A DNA stretch of 64,000 nt from Balanoglossus misakiensis (lineage: Eukaryota; Hemichordata), in assembly GCA_040954595.2 (NCBI GenBank), contig CM082595.2, positions 10,230,001 to 10,294,000 on the forward strand, read 5' to 3'. Below, piece by piece: positions 20,335 to 31,131 of the stretch. The notes beneath the pieces are model-generated. The model did not search any database, had not been told where the DNA came from, and was given only the letters and a program-made list of their open reading frames with translations. Within the stretch, counting starts at the first letter, position 1. Each line of letters begins with the position of its first letter. A program made the translations under genes and the position numbers.

Positions 20335-21544
20335 GTAAGTTTTTTTTTTGAGTGGGGAGGGTATAGGCTAACAATGGCTTTGCATTTCCTGCCACAAAAG
20401 GGTGCTTACAGAAGTTGTAAGTTGCAGAGATTACAGTCAGTCACCATGTTAAAAAAGAAAATAATTTAAAGTTATCAGGCACTTTCCATAGTTAGAAATT
20501 AAAAATATAGCGTCAAGGACACTTGGTGCTCTCTCAGTGTGTAGTGGATGACGAGCAGAATGTTTGGAGAACAGTGCAAACACCACAGTGAAATGCTGAA
20601 CTGATTTGCTCATGTAATATTGAATGCAGCCTGATAAGGTGGGTGCTTGACAGGGGGAAAAACCACTTGTCCTGGGCTCTAATAACTGTTTTAAATTAAG
20701 TCTTAAAAATGGCCTGCACTCACAAATGGCCTCACACAAATATATTGTCATTTCCCTCTCAGATTCTGTATCTTATGTTATACTGATGGAATTCATTGTG
20801 TATGTCATATCAAATTGCACCAGTGCAACTATGAGAAATGTGTTTTGAAAAAAACAGTGCAAGCAGAAGTACTAGTCTAAAAGTGAAAGAAATACATTTG
20901 GAAAAAAAAAATATCAGACAGCATTCAAGATCAGCTGAAGTGTTTTGATAAAATTTATCCATATTCAAGTATATACTGTCATGTGCTGACTATAGTAGTG
21001 TAGGTGGTAGCGAAAAAAATACATGAATTGTTCAAACAGAAAGTACAATCATTTAGTTTCCCCAGTTTATGGGAGCATAGCAGTTGTGAACATAGTATAT
21101 GAAATAAATTAAAATAGTCATTGCTCTCTGGTCCATCATTTTCGGTAGAAGTGACCTGATTTCACATCAATAGTTTCCCACCCGTCATTTCCAGCTAATT
21201 TCATGTAGAACAAAATGCCTATACAACATAATACCATTTCTAGAACCTTTTTTGCTGGTTGGGCCCACAGACTAACACTAGTGGTTCTAAAAAGAAACTT
21301 CCATAACAACCTGTATGCTTGACGCATTCAAGTCAGGGCACACCTAACCCATTCAAAATATGCAAATTAGAAAAAGACGCATATGCATTATTTGTGTCCC
21401 CAGAGACACACACAGGAAATCAAGCGAGTGCGGCCACTAGCTGGAAGAGCTGAATTCAATGGATTGCTATACAATGTTCATGATACAGGGGGTGATGATC
21501 AATGAACAGAACAGCGGTCCACTTTCACGCATTGTAGTGCACTG
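20335..21544. other. Intron without recognised feature, copy A
   Basis: Matches 43,696-44,910 of copy B with small differences. The motif TAGCGTCAAGGACAC at about 20,509 recurs at 16,655 and, reversed, near 19,370. No exon or element end was identified. Confidence 0.5.
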
Positions 21545-21552
21545 ATCATGGC

Positions 21553-22126
21553 TAGACTGTCGACAGTCCCTCGCGCCTAATGTGTATCGATTCGGCGTTT
21601 CGTGCAAGGGCCGAAGGCCCGATTCGGCGTTTCGTGGTGCGAGGGCCGTAAGGCCCGAGAGACTGTTATAGCTTGTAAGCCTTGCCTTGATATTAATTAT
21701 GCGTGCAGAAAATGACGTAGTAAAATTTGCATATGGGGGCGTGAATCAGCGGCGATACAACCAAAACTATCGATGACGGTTCCTCGGTAAATTCGCCGAT
21801 CTTGTCCAAGAGAAAAGGTGCGATTTCATACGCCAAAGACTTCCCAGTGCCCGTTGGCGACGCCACAAAAACATCTTTGCCGTTTATGAGTTTATGACGT
21901 ATATTAACTGTCAATCATTTTACAGGGGCATTTTCCCACAGTGCCCGTGTGAGGGCGAAACAAGGTATAACAGTCCCTCGGGCCACGCCCACGCCCGAGG
22001 CCTTACGGCCATCGCACCACGAAACGCCGAATCGGGCCTTCGGCCCTCAAAAGATACGGGCCTTACGGCCCTCGAACGAAACGCCGAGTCGATACACATT
22101 AGGCGCGAGGGACTGTCGACAGTCTA
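21553..22126. mobile_element. MITE with about 50-bp TIRs, 8-bp TSD and captured RecQ-like helicase fragment
   Basis: The 574-bp insertion is absent from copy B. The 8-bp sequence ATCATGGC is at 21545-21552 and 22127-22134 and occurs once at the empty site. The ends are long inverted repeats starting TAGACTGTCGACAGTCCC and continuing through CTAATGTGTATCGA. Repeats of GGCCTTACGGCC-type palindromes lie inside. Eight-base duplications occur with hAT and P-like elements. The superfamily is not certain. Confidence 0.85.
21693..21914 (-). pseudogene. RecQ-type helicase exon fragment inside the MITE
   Basis: The minus-strand frame encodes DVFVASPTGTGKSLAYEIAP followed by IVLVVSPL, the Walker A and motif Ia region of RecQ-family superfamily 2 helicases (consensus PTGxGKSLxYQxP, then VxxPL). 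Only about 60 residues are present, with no motif II or later motifs. It is a captured gene piece within a non-autonomous element, or a relic of the autonomous parent's helicase. Confidence 0.75.
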
Positions 22127-22134
22127 ATCATGGC

Positions 22135-22869
22135 AAGTTGATCATGTCAAAACAAACGACGATGTTAGATAGCAGTGCTTCGCAAGTTTGACTAATTTGT
22201 ATGAAAATCGTCTCGCCAAACTTTTTTCTCGCGGGTAGCAAAAACACTGCTGGCTAATCCGTTCCGATTTCTGCCCCTGTTCCAATTCTTCCGCAACACC
22301 TCAAAGCTACACACCACCGCCAAAAACACCCCTACTAGAAAATGGTATGAATTCTTGACGGATGGAAGTAGTTTGACAGACGGCGAAAGATGCAGTGCGC
22401 AACTGAAACTGCTGCATCAGAGTTCTTGTGCTCCAACTGCAGGAAGGATTGTCATTCCCGTATTGGTCTGACAAGCCACTCACGAAGCTGTTTTAAATCA
22501 TAGTGCATCATGCCATAGTCTCTCGAGACTGAAAGTTGCCTACTAGTAGCTCATACCCAACTTGACAGACTCCCCTGTTTACACTTCGGAGCCAAAAAAT
22601 GAGTTTGTTGTCTCGTGCATGATATTTTTGGCTTTCAAACACTACCTTGTTAAATGTAATGTGGTTACTACATTGTTTGTTTATCAGTATACAGTACTGG
22701 TACAGATAAACATATGTAATGACCAAGTTATAATATGCCAGATGATATTTATTAAGTTTCACACAATTTTGCTCTCTTATCGTATATTTTCAAATGTGTA
22801 CTCAAAGAAAACTGTAATTCACATGTATTCATTCTAACACATTTTATGATATTTGTGTTTTCCCCGCAG
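22135..22869. other. Intron without recognised feature, copy A
   Basis: Matches 44,911-45,486 apart from a stretch near 22,390-22,545 missing from copy B. No coding exon seen. Confidence 0.5.
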
Positions 22870-22981
22870 ATGACAATGAGTGCGATCAAGCTGGTTGGTC
22901 ACCATGCCAACAAGTAGATTGCAACACACCAACCAGTTACCAGAGTGTGGTTGCAGACCAGGATTCAACATACATGCGTTT
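22870..22981 (+). pseudogene. Frameshifted EGF-like exon 4, copy A
   Basis: The acceptor CCCCGCAG precedes, and donor GTGAGT follows. The first half reads DDNECDQAGWSPCQQVDCNT, an EGF start. The second half is EGF-like only in another frame (ECGCRPGFNIHAF). The exon is 112 bp, not a multiple of three as expected for a phase 1-1 EGF exon, so one frameshift is present. Copy B has the same length, so the shift predates the duplication or is a shared assembly error. Confidence 0.7.
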
Positions 22982-23138
22982 GTGAGTATCTACAATTTGG
23001 AGAGAAAGTAAGATGTATGGGTTTGTACTTAGTGTCTTATACATGTATATGTGACACTGAAATCATATATTGTACAATCAGTCATTGGTAAATGTCTGCT
23101 ATTCATGACACAGATCAACATACAGTCAAACCTGTTAG

Positions 23139-24350
23139 TGTGGTATGATGTGTATTCCCGTAGGATTTTTGTGCTAAAATAGATTTTTTTGCTGTTTTGG
23201 CTTCTATGGGGACCCAACTACCCGAAAATGATGGGGTGCAATTTTAAGGGCCCCTCCATCATATTTTTCTGGGGGGGGGGGAGGTACTTCCGTTTTGTGG
23301 TATGATGTGTATTCCCGTAGGATTTTTGTGCTAAAATAGATTTTTTTGCTGTTTTGGCTTCTATGGGGACCCAACTACCCGAAAATGATGGGGTGCAATT
23401 TTAAGGGCCCTCCATCATATTTTTCTGGGGGGGGTACTTCCATTTTGTGGTATGATGTATATTCCCGTAGGATTTTTGTGCTAAAATTGTTTTTTGTTTT
23501 GCTGTTTGGCTTCAATGGAGACCCAACTACCCAAAAATCATGGGGTGCAATTTTTAGGGCCCCTCCATCAATTTTTTTCGGGGGGTCTCTTCTGTTGTGG
23601 TCACTCGAGGATATTTGTTCACCTATTTACTCTATCATCATGGGAATTTGGGCTACAATGAATTTATTTTTGTGGTTTTTGCCTTGGAGGGGACCCACCT
23701 GGCCAAAAATAATTGGGTGCAAATTATAGGGCCCCTCCATCATTTTTTATTTGGGGGAGGGGCAACTTCCATTTTGGCCACTCCGAAGTTGTTTGTTGGC
23801 CTATTTACTCTATTATCATGGGAATTTGGGCTACAATTAATTTGTTTTTGTTGTTTTTGCTTTGGAGGGGACCCACCTGGCCAAAAATAATAGGGTGCAA
23901 ATTATAGGCCCCCCATCATTTTTTATTGGGGGGGGGCACTTCCATTTTGGCCACTCCGAAGTTGTTTGTTGGCCGATTTACTCCCTTCTCATACAATATT
24001 TTGCTAAAAATATTATTTTTCTTTGATGTTTTGGTTTCAATGGGGCTCCACCAGAACTAAAATGATGGGATTCAAATTTTTGGAACCTTCCATCATGTCT
24101 TGGGGGGGGGGGGGGGTAATCATTTTTGTTTTAGCCACCCTGAAGATACTTGTTCACCTATTTACTATACGGTTAGTATTGTCGTGGTATTTCTTGCAAT
24201 TAGGTTTGCTCCTTTGGCTTGAATGCAGACTGACTGCCGAAAAGTGATGGTGTGCAAAATGTTGGACCCCTTTACCACATTTGTTTTTTTTTGGGGGGGA
24301 GGGGGGGGGGTTCCTTATATTTGTTTTCGCCAACCCGTTGTAACAGTTGT
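23139..24350 (+). repeat. Tandem repeat of about 150-190 bp units with poly-G runs
   Basis: Seven to eight diverging units each contain GTGGTATGATG or GGCCACTCCGAAG, a GGGACCCA core, GGGTGCAA, CCCTCCATCAT and a run of 6 to 12 G's. Starts are near 23,139, 23,297, 23,448, 23,596, 23,772, 23,948, 24,131 and 24,325. The first three are most alike. The array begins exactly where copies A and B diverge. Confidence 0.85.
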
Positions 24351-24619
24351 TTTTTAATCGTAGATTTTTTCGTTTATTCTAAATTTAGTATACTAAGGTA
24401 AATTAAAACTCCTTTATTAGCCTGATCGCATCACCCTGTCACACTTGGCAATGGGTTACTGTTTCAAAGTCTCAGTTTTGTCCTTTGACTCACTGGCTTT
24501 TATTAGAGGTTCCTACCTTTAAATGTTTCGTAAAATGTTTAACCAAATCTGTCTACAATCGGAGTAGACATTGTTTACATACACCTGTTGTTAAATAATT
24601 GTACTGTGTTGTATTTCAG

Positions 24620-24718
24620 ATTTTTGTCAGGAGCAGGTGAGAAATACAGTATGATTTCAGAAGGTCTAAGTACTGCAGTGCAGTTATTTGACGATATGAA
24701 GAGTTTACGATATTCAAG
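24620..24718 (+). CDS. MED25: MED25-like von Willebrand A exon
   Basis: The 99-bp exon, with TTTCAG before and GTAATT after, encodes GAGEKYSMISEGLSTAVQLF then DDMKSLRYS. This closely matches the MED25 N-terminal VWA domain, where vertebrate proteins have a GGGGES...IAEGLSTALQLFDDFKKMR segment. The VWA domain anchors MED25 to the Mediator complex. It lies upstream of, and on the same strand as, the Gln-rich exon at 26316 and the ACID exon at 27028, in the order expected for MED25. Other VWA exons are not seen in the window, so the gene is partial. No counterpart lies downstream of copy B. Confidence 0.75.
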
Positions 24719-24904
24719 GTAATTATGGTAAAATTCTGAGGTTAAAGATCATTCTCTAGTTATAGCCCCCACTTTTTGAGGTGGTTTATCTGTATGTAAA
24801 GCTCACCATGTCAACCAGGAAATGATTCCATACCGACAGTAAAGTACAACTCACATGTGAAGTACATTGAAACCTGCCTAGTAAGGGCACCTCTGGGATC
24901 ACAC

Positions 24905-25450
24905 AACATGTCCTTAAAGGGATACAGGCTCTCTCTCCCGATCGCTGCCCCTTATTCCATTAATTATATTTGATACAAGACACTATTTATGTTATTCTAC
25001 ATGTGGATATATAGTGAATCAATATTCAACCACACACAAAGTATATTTATTTATTTATTTATTCTTTAATTCAGGCCGTATGCCCATACTGTAAAAAAAA
25101 CATACAAAACAAACCCAGAAACAACGCCATAAAAGAAAGACACAAAAGAAAAAAAAATCCCAAAAACTTAATGAAGAACAACCCTGCAATGCCCCCAGAA
25201 AGTAGATAAAAAGTAACATATATACTGCTTGTGGACATGAGTGAAAAAACTCGCCAAAATGAATAATCAGTCTCTACCATTTATTCGTTTTGGGTGAGTT
25301 TTTACTCCCATATCATACACGCGGGATGGAAGTTGTGTATGGTTGAACGTTTATTTACTACATATACACATGTACATTAACATAAACAGTGTCTTGTATC
25401 AAACATTATTAATGGAAAAAAGGGCAGCGAGAGAGAGACTTTGTCCCTTT
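24905..25450. repeat. Foldback element, interrupted
   Basis: Inverted arms carry GGCTCTCTCTCCCGATCGCTGC at the left and GGCAGCGAGAGAGAGAC at the right. They also share GATACAAGACACT with its complement and TGGATATATAGTGAATCAA-type segments. A (TTTA)n-bordered insertion lies at about 25,040-25,230. The same family forms a clean palindrome at 45782-46120. Confidence 0.75.
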
Positions 25451-26080
25451 AATACAGAGGTGTCCTTAATAGAAATGTGCATGTAATATTCTATTCAAGC
25501 CATTACTTTTGTCTTGAACAATCTATCCTTAAAGGGAAAATCCGGTCCAGGTAATTTCTACATAATTTGGTAGCTTTGAGGTCACTCTTTCAGAAAAAAA
25601 AATATTTGTCATGTATAAGTCATCATATTTTTTTACAAAATCGAGGGAAAGTTGGCAGAATTTCTAATATGGCATTTACTGTAATTTGAATCATGGGAAA
25701 AAAAAGCACCAGGACCAACTTCCACCCACCTTGGTGTGGGTGATACAATTTTCCAATGGGTGTAACTGCGTGACTGCTTGGGTATCTGTTGCTAAGCAAA
25801 TATTTGAAATCATACAATCCAGATTCTAAAGTTCAAAGGACAAATATACAACTTGTTTACATGGCCATTGACAACCAATTCATCATATTGTGGTGATGTA
25901 GAACACCTTTTTTGTGGTTGTTAAAATTTTCATTACCCTAAATCGGTACTTCCGTAAAATGGTTGTAATATTTTTATTTACCACAGTCATATATCATAGT
26001 CAAAGAAAATGCCTTTTTAAAAGGTTTTATGCAAAGTTTCAATATACTGGCATAATATAATAGCATTAAAACACCCCCAG

Positions 26081-26195
26081 CCATGGTATACCACGAGATT
26101 TTGACCAGTTCAACTCCATATACGCACTCGCTATCGCTCTTGCGTATATGTTGTGAACTGGTCAAAATCTCGTGGTACACCATGGCTAGGGATGT
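26081..26195. repeat. Hairpin element
   Basis: Arms of about 48 bp (CATGGTATACCACGAGATTT and onward, with its complement ending at CCATGGCTAGGG) surround a short loop. The following 60 bases, through GAGCTCTCGTCCAATCAGA, recur inverted at 63,430-63,500, so this belongs to a dispersed family. Confidence 0.85.
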
Positions 26196-26315
26196 TTCAT
26201 TGCTTAATTTTAGCATCGCTGGATTGAGCTCTCGTCCAATCAGAATTGTGGACGGTAGCATGATATAATATAATACAGAATTATTTACAGTCATGATTTG
26301 TATGTGTTATTACAG

Positions 26316-26495
26316 GCTAATACCAGTACTTCACTACCGATGGATCTGGACATACCAGTGCCCTCTACAGCTCAACTACAGCTCAAGTGCATCAAGTTGA
26401 CTCACCAGCAGCAAGTTGATCCACAACAACAAAAACAACAACAACAACAACAGCAGAAAAGTGTTGTTTGGCACGGAGCCTTGGAATGGCAAGAG
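26316..26495 (+). CDS. MED25: MED25-like Gln-rich exon, copy B, open
   Basis: The 180-bp exon encodes exactly 60 residues, flanked by TTACAG and GTGTGT. It contains a short Pro/Leu segment, a CAA/CAG-rich tract (7-residue pure Gln run), then VVWHGALEWQE. This corresponds to the linker and start of the activator-interacting ACID domain in MED25. It stays open because of an 11-bp tandem duplication (CTACAGCTCAA) that copy A lacks. Which state is ancestral cannot be told here. The downstream ACID exon is at 27028, but the roughly 48 residues normally between them were not found. Confidence 0.7.
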
Positions 26496-26589
26496 GTGTG
26501 TACAGCTCACATACAAATAACTAATTAAAACAATTGACTGTAGGTCAATGGGGTTATTGTGGTTGGATCATGTTGGATAGTGAGCATTT

Positions 26590-26927
26590 TTTAGGGTGCT
26601 TCCAGATGTATCTTTGGAGGGTACACATTACACAAATTATGAGCTTGGCTGAACAACGTGTGGTAGTACCCATCAAGGAAATACACAGATTGGTCTTTCA
26701 TCCAGAGGCACACAGTGTACATGCAATGCAATCATTTCCCTTTGTATGTCTTAACAAAGCAACCTTATACGACAGGAGCAGATTTAGATAAAAAATTTCA
26801 TCTGGGTGATAAACTATATAAGTCCACTGTTACTTGGGATTTGAAACTCAATGATAATTTTGTTAGTGACATTCTCATGTTGGATGACCTACAACACTTT
26901 GTATTCATTAATTCATTGCATAAGTAG
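26590..26927 (+). pseudogene. Unassigned coding-like remnant, copy B
   Basis: Uninterrupted counterpart of the copy A remnant. The final frame from 26715 reads through FHLGDKLYKSTVTWDLKLND and MLDDLQHFVFINSLHK to a stop at 26927. Upstream segments lie in other frames, so at least two frameshifts exist. No family recognised. Confidence 0.35.
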
Positions 26928-27027
26928 AGGTGAAATATTTAAATAATAACACATGTTAGCGAGGGCAATATCATGATCTTTTGCCTGCACAAGGGATGGT
27001 GATTGGAGTCAATTTTTTTCCCCACAG

Positions 27028-27135
27028 CAATCACTTGGTGCCATGTTTCAAAACTCACGCACTGTGGAGTTCCAGTTTGTGAATAACAGCCAGGAAGCAT
27101 ACATATCTCTCTTCAGAATAATGTCTGGAGGATTT
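27028..27135 (+). CDS. MED25: MED25-like ACID-domain exon, copy B
   Basis: This is the intact version of the exon at 8718: CCCACAG acceptor, 36 codons, GTAAGT donor. It encodes SLGAMFQNSRTVEFQFVNNS and LFRIMSGGF, matching a beta-strand and helix segment of the MED25 activator-interacting domain. With 24620 and 26316 it forms a MED25-like exon series in the correct order. It is followed not by the remaining MED25 C-terminus but by EGF exons, so this looks like a truncated gene copy beside, or inside, an EGF gene. Confidence 0.75.
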
Positions 27136-28069
27136 GTAAGTATTATCTTATAATTGCACTGTAAAATTAAAGGATCATGTCAATTGTACTGCCATGCACC
27201 TGCAACTGACACTTTACATATTAAAGGCCATTTTCTCAATCTCAGGGCAGAACAATGAAGACAAATAAGAAATCCTTTGTGTTAGCACGCAACTGTTGAG
27301 CAGGGCCTTTAAAGGGTCACTGTGTCTGCAATTTCTATTTTTAGCATTTTGTTCTGTATATCAACTGCACTTTCAAGTACAGTCAAACCCGTCTAACACC
27401 AAAGGGACTGAAGAAATTGTTTGGATTGCAGGTGTCCAATTTAAAGAGGTTCAACATGTGGTTGTAGATACTCACCAACACATGTGTGTAATTAGTGAGT
27501 GGTTGCATGACATCAATGCATGACAAAAGGTCATCACTATGTAAGACTCAGAAATAGAATTTGAATACAAATCTTATTAAACAAAAAAAAACTCTAAAAT
27601 TTACATGTTATTTTAACACCTGTTTACTCCTATAAAAGTGATTGCATGTGTTTGTGAGTTCTCTTCAATCCAGAAGCCATTTTGTAGGCCTTAGTTGGTG
27701 CATGCAGTTCCTAGACTTAGAAATAAAGTTTGGTTGAACTCAAACGCCTCAAGTCCAGTTGACCATCTCACACTTCTGGCACTGGTGGGATTCAAACCAA
27801 CTCCATCAAAATGACTGCAGGTGCCTAAAACCGCTTGACTGTAGGACATAAATGCCTGACAGTGATATAACTATATTATAATGTTACATCGACAATATAT
27901 AAGTTTGGGGATATTTTGTCTCAAATGATCAAATTGAGACAAATTATCCCCATCTTGTTATAAATCTGAGCCCAGGTGTCTTTGGTGTGAGATTCCAGTA
28001 GTCAAGAGTAGGCTTATCTTGAATAATGTAATGCTTGTAAATAATTTCTAATTTCTTCTTACCTTCCAG
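27136..28069. other. Intron, mostly specific to copy B
   Basis: From about 27,209 to 28,069 there is no match in copy A, where a deletion joins the flanks. No exon was recognised. It ends in the TTCCAG acceptor of the next EGF exon. Confidence 0.55.
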
Positions 28070-28192
28070 ATATGAATGAATGTCACAGTGGTGGAAATGC
28101 ATGTCAACACTGTTGTCAGAATACCCATGGTAGTTATCTCTGCGCTTGCAGACCAGGATTCTATCTGCTGGAAGATGGCCATGCATGTGGCG
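28070..28192 (+). CDS. EGF-like exon 1, copy B
   Basis: The 123-bp, phase 1-1 exon with TTCCAG acceptor and GTATGT donor encodes NECHSGGNACQHCCQNTHGS followed by YLCACRPGFYLLEDGHAC. It is a complete calcium-binding-type EGF module. It is spliceable here, unlike the copy A version. Confidence 0.85.
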
Positions 28193-28210
28193 GTATGTAA
28201 CTGTGGATTT

Positions 28211-28408
28211 TGGTCTCTTCTGTGGCTACATTATTTGGGGATTGTATATTGCTATGGTTACAATCAGCTAAACATTGGTCTCTTCTGTGGCTACATTGTT
28301 TGGGGATTGTATATTGCTATGGTTACAATCAGCTAAACATTGGTCTCTTCTGTGGCTACACTGTTTTTGGGGATTGCATATTGCTATGGTTACAATCAGC
28401 TAAACACA
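28211..28408 (+). repeat. 65-bp tandem repeat, copy B
   Basis: Three units begin TGGTCTCTTCTGTGGC at 28211, 28276 and 28341. The first has ATTATTTGGGG and the third ACTGTTTTTGGGG. Confidence 0.9.
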
Positions 28409-29024
28409 CATCCTGTCTATCCATTGCACACATTTTAAAATTTGAAATCAACCGCACACTCGTACTGAACACATGTTTGTTGAAATTGTATCTTAGAATT
28501 GTTCCAATTATAATTATGCATAATATAAACAAATTAACAAATGTGAAAACTTATCTTTGAAAATGTGTTTGCAAGGGTGAAAAAGTAATCTGTATTTTAA
28601 AAATCAGACAAAGTTTTGCTGACAGGGTACACAAGTTTCAGGGGATTTTGGAGAGAGTGTTACAATTCCTAGGAAGAGATTGCCATGGATATTGAGGACT
28701 TTGGTGTAAACACAATTAATTGATCAAGAAATATGTGGTTAAGAATATGTGTCATCAACCTCACACGACACTATAAGACTGTCTGATATATTCATGTACA
28801 AGTATTTTCACTACTTATTTGCATAATTCATTGAAATTAACATAAATTATCAACCTATAGCTAAGTAAATTACCTCTGCAAATGAATAAATATACACTTA
28901 GAAAATTCATATAGTTTTCATCAAATTTTAAAGACATTACAAAATGCTTCTCTGAGGGTACAGTAATTTTTAACGGGTATATTCTTGATAACTCATCACC
29001 GTGAATGATCATTTCAAAACTTAA

Positions 29025-29819
29025 GATGGGACCCCTTATCTTTTTGCCCATTGCTATGGGCCTTTACAGGACATTACACTCAATTTTGATCGAAACCGTT
29101 ATAAACGTCCGACAAGGGGCTTGTAACCAGTTAAAAATACGCACGATAGTGTGCACACACTCTGTCCGAGTATGGTTACGGCAGCTACCGCCCGGCCATA
29201 GGCCGCCACGCTAATACGGCAAAGCAGCGGTCAGCGATAGCGTGCGCGTCCCGTAACCACAGTAACTGGATCGAACGCTAAAAATCCAATGTTTTGTACA
29301 CAGAGATTTTGCACCGTTCACAAAAATCCCTAAGCCTTTTTTCACAGGCGACGTAGGCCAGCCAAATTTGACCTGCTTGTTGAGAACGTACTTCCGCACA
29401 GTGTGACAGATCGTTTTTTCAGTTTTCATCGTGCTAAGAAGCGATACCGGTGGAATAGTGCGTCCAAAAACACCCAAAATCGATGACTTTTTCAGGTGTG
29501 GTACGGGTATGCTGAAATCGTAGGATACAACGATAATATTCGAAAACAAAATCCGTCACGATCTTCCCTGGTTCGAGCAACTAATGAATACGTATCAAGT
29601 TCGTTTTTTAGGTCACGGAATAAAAAGCCTTAGGCTTTTTGAAATTTGACCTAGCTAAATTGCATATCAATGGCGTCAGGGGGCGCGCGCTCACAATCGT
29701 GCAGATTTTCAACTTGTTGCCAGCCCCTTGTTAGACTCTGAAAACGGCTTAGTCCAAATCGGGGTGTAATGTCCTATATAGGCCCATAGCAACGGGCAAA
29801 AAGATACGGGGGACCCATC
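29025..29819. mobile_element. MITE with TTAA target duplication (piggyBac-like)
   Basis: The 795-bp insertion is absent from copy A. TTAA flanks both ends (29021-29024, 29820-29823) and occurs once in the empty site. Inverted ends of about 50 bp begin GATGGG and share ATCTTTTTGCCC, TTGCTATGGGCCT and AGGACATTACAC. TTAA is the target of piggyBac transposases, although the ends lack the usual CCC start. No transposase frame is present. Confidence 0.85.
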
Positions 29820-30149
29820 TTAACAAGGCATATGGCTAAAGAGGATTCAGTGTTTGTGCACCTTCTATCCACAATGCTGGATCTATTGACAGTTTTCAAA
29901 GGGGTTTTTAAGACTCGTCCTTTTATTCAGCACTATTTCATTCCATTGCTTTTTTGGTTTATAGGGATTGTCTTTCAGAACTGTTTCTGTTTGTTTGGGG
30001 TTTTTAAGTGTAATTTTTATCCTTTAAGCTTTCACTTGTTTTCTAATTTTATTATTTTCTGTAGAAAATGCACTGAGATGGATGTGTATTACATTTGTTA
30101 GGAAATAAATAATAATAAATTTATTAATAATAACTATCTTTGATTTCAG

Positions 30150-30266
30150 ATGTCAATGAATATATGGAGAGAGCAGATCTTTGTGGAGGCCAGTGTGTGA
30201 ATACAGCAGGCTCTTTTTATTGCACTTGTGCTGTGGAATATTGATTGGTCAATGGAGAGTGTACAG
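30150..30266 (+). pseudogene. Degenerate EGF-like exon 2, copy B
   Basis: The 117-bp phase 1-1 exon with TTTCAG and GTAAGA sites encodes an EGF-like DLCGGQCVNTAGSFYCTC. N-E-Y replaces N-E-C, and TGA lies in frame at 30242-30244. Both defects are shared with copy A, so they predate the duplication. Confidence 0.7.
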
Positions 30267-31131
30267 GTAAGATCAACACAATATAGAAATAATGCACAAC
30301 GCCCTGACCATTAACGTTTGTTTTTGGGCAAGGTCGAGGGGAAAGCCCAAAATTCATGGGCAAGGCTTCTGAGCCCATGAAATTTGGCTTTCCTAGAGCC
30401 CGAGCCCTACATTTATTTCCATTACATTACCAACAATCTCAAGAAAACCATCAATATTTATGAAAATGTCCCACACACAAGACTAGGGGCCCCAGAACTT
30501 GTGTTATGCAAAATGTTGTGTTCACTGAACTATTTGCTAATATTACTATTCAGATTTACGGGCATGTAAACAAACCATTACTGGGTATTTGTGGTCAGTG
30601 ATGTCGTTCATCTTGACCAATTAAAATGCAACGCACAGACCATGGTAATATAATATATGGGCAACGAAAGGTCCTATATCTGTAACTTTTGAATTTTTAT
30701 TCAGTATTATGCTGGTTATCAACCATCATTTCTTGTTCAGCTCGGTGAAGCAGGGTAAGCAATGTTGTTATTGTTTAAAAAATTGTATTCAAGCCTGGGT
30801 CTGGACTTGGATGCAATTTGTCAATAATAACAGTGATTGGTAACTGCATGTTTTCATAACTGGCTATCTGTTAAAGAGACCATTTGCTGTGTGTACAGTA
30901 CACATGCCATTGGCAGCTTATGGGTCAGCCAGTGTTTGCCTGTTAATCTCTCGTTGTGCATGTGTGTCTGTACAGTCAGATCGCATGGTACTCATTAACA
31001 TATGTTAATGAGGGAAAGTACTTCATACCATGTAGCCGTTACCGTGGGCCCCGCTGAAGGGTCGCGAAATAGGCCATTTTTTTACGCGACATTATAGAGC
31101 TGATTTCAGGCGAGGAGGACTGTGTACAAAA

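Larger units (their letters stand above)
1..23135 (+). repeat. Copy A of a large direct duplication
   Basis: Base 1 aligns with 26,325 and the match continues, interrupted only by insertions and deletions, to 23,135, which aligns with 45,751. The copy holds MED25-like exons, four EGF-like exons and one large DNA transposon in the same order and strand as copy B. Copy A alone has the BEL/Pao element, MITEs at 9192 and 21553, an 11-bp exon deletion, and deletions near 8,897 and 18,955. It starts before the window. It may be a true tandem duplication or an uncollapsed second haplotype. Confidence 0.9.

Noticed and set aside
23346-23907. Overlapping frames rich in Gly, Trp and Phe
   Set aside because: They are products of the G-run tandem repeat; the repeating peptide follows the DNA unit.
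25043-25065. (TTTA)n run as a possible poly(A) tail of a retrogene
   Set aside because: No coding sequence or target duplication accompanies it; it looks like the microsatellite end of a short insertion in the foldback element.
28815-29549. Minus-strand frames at the TTAA MITE
   Set aside because: They span the MITE boundary or its TIR-rich interior and show no transposase motif.
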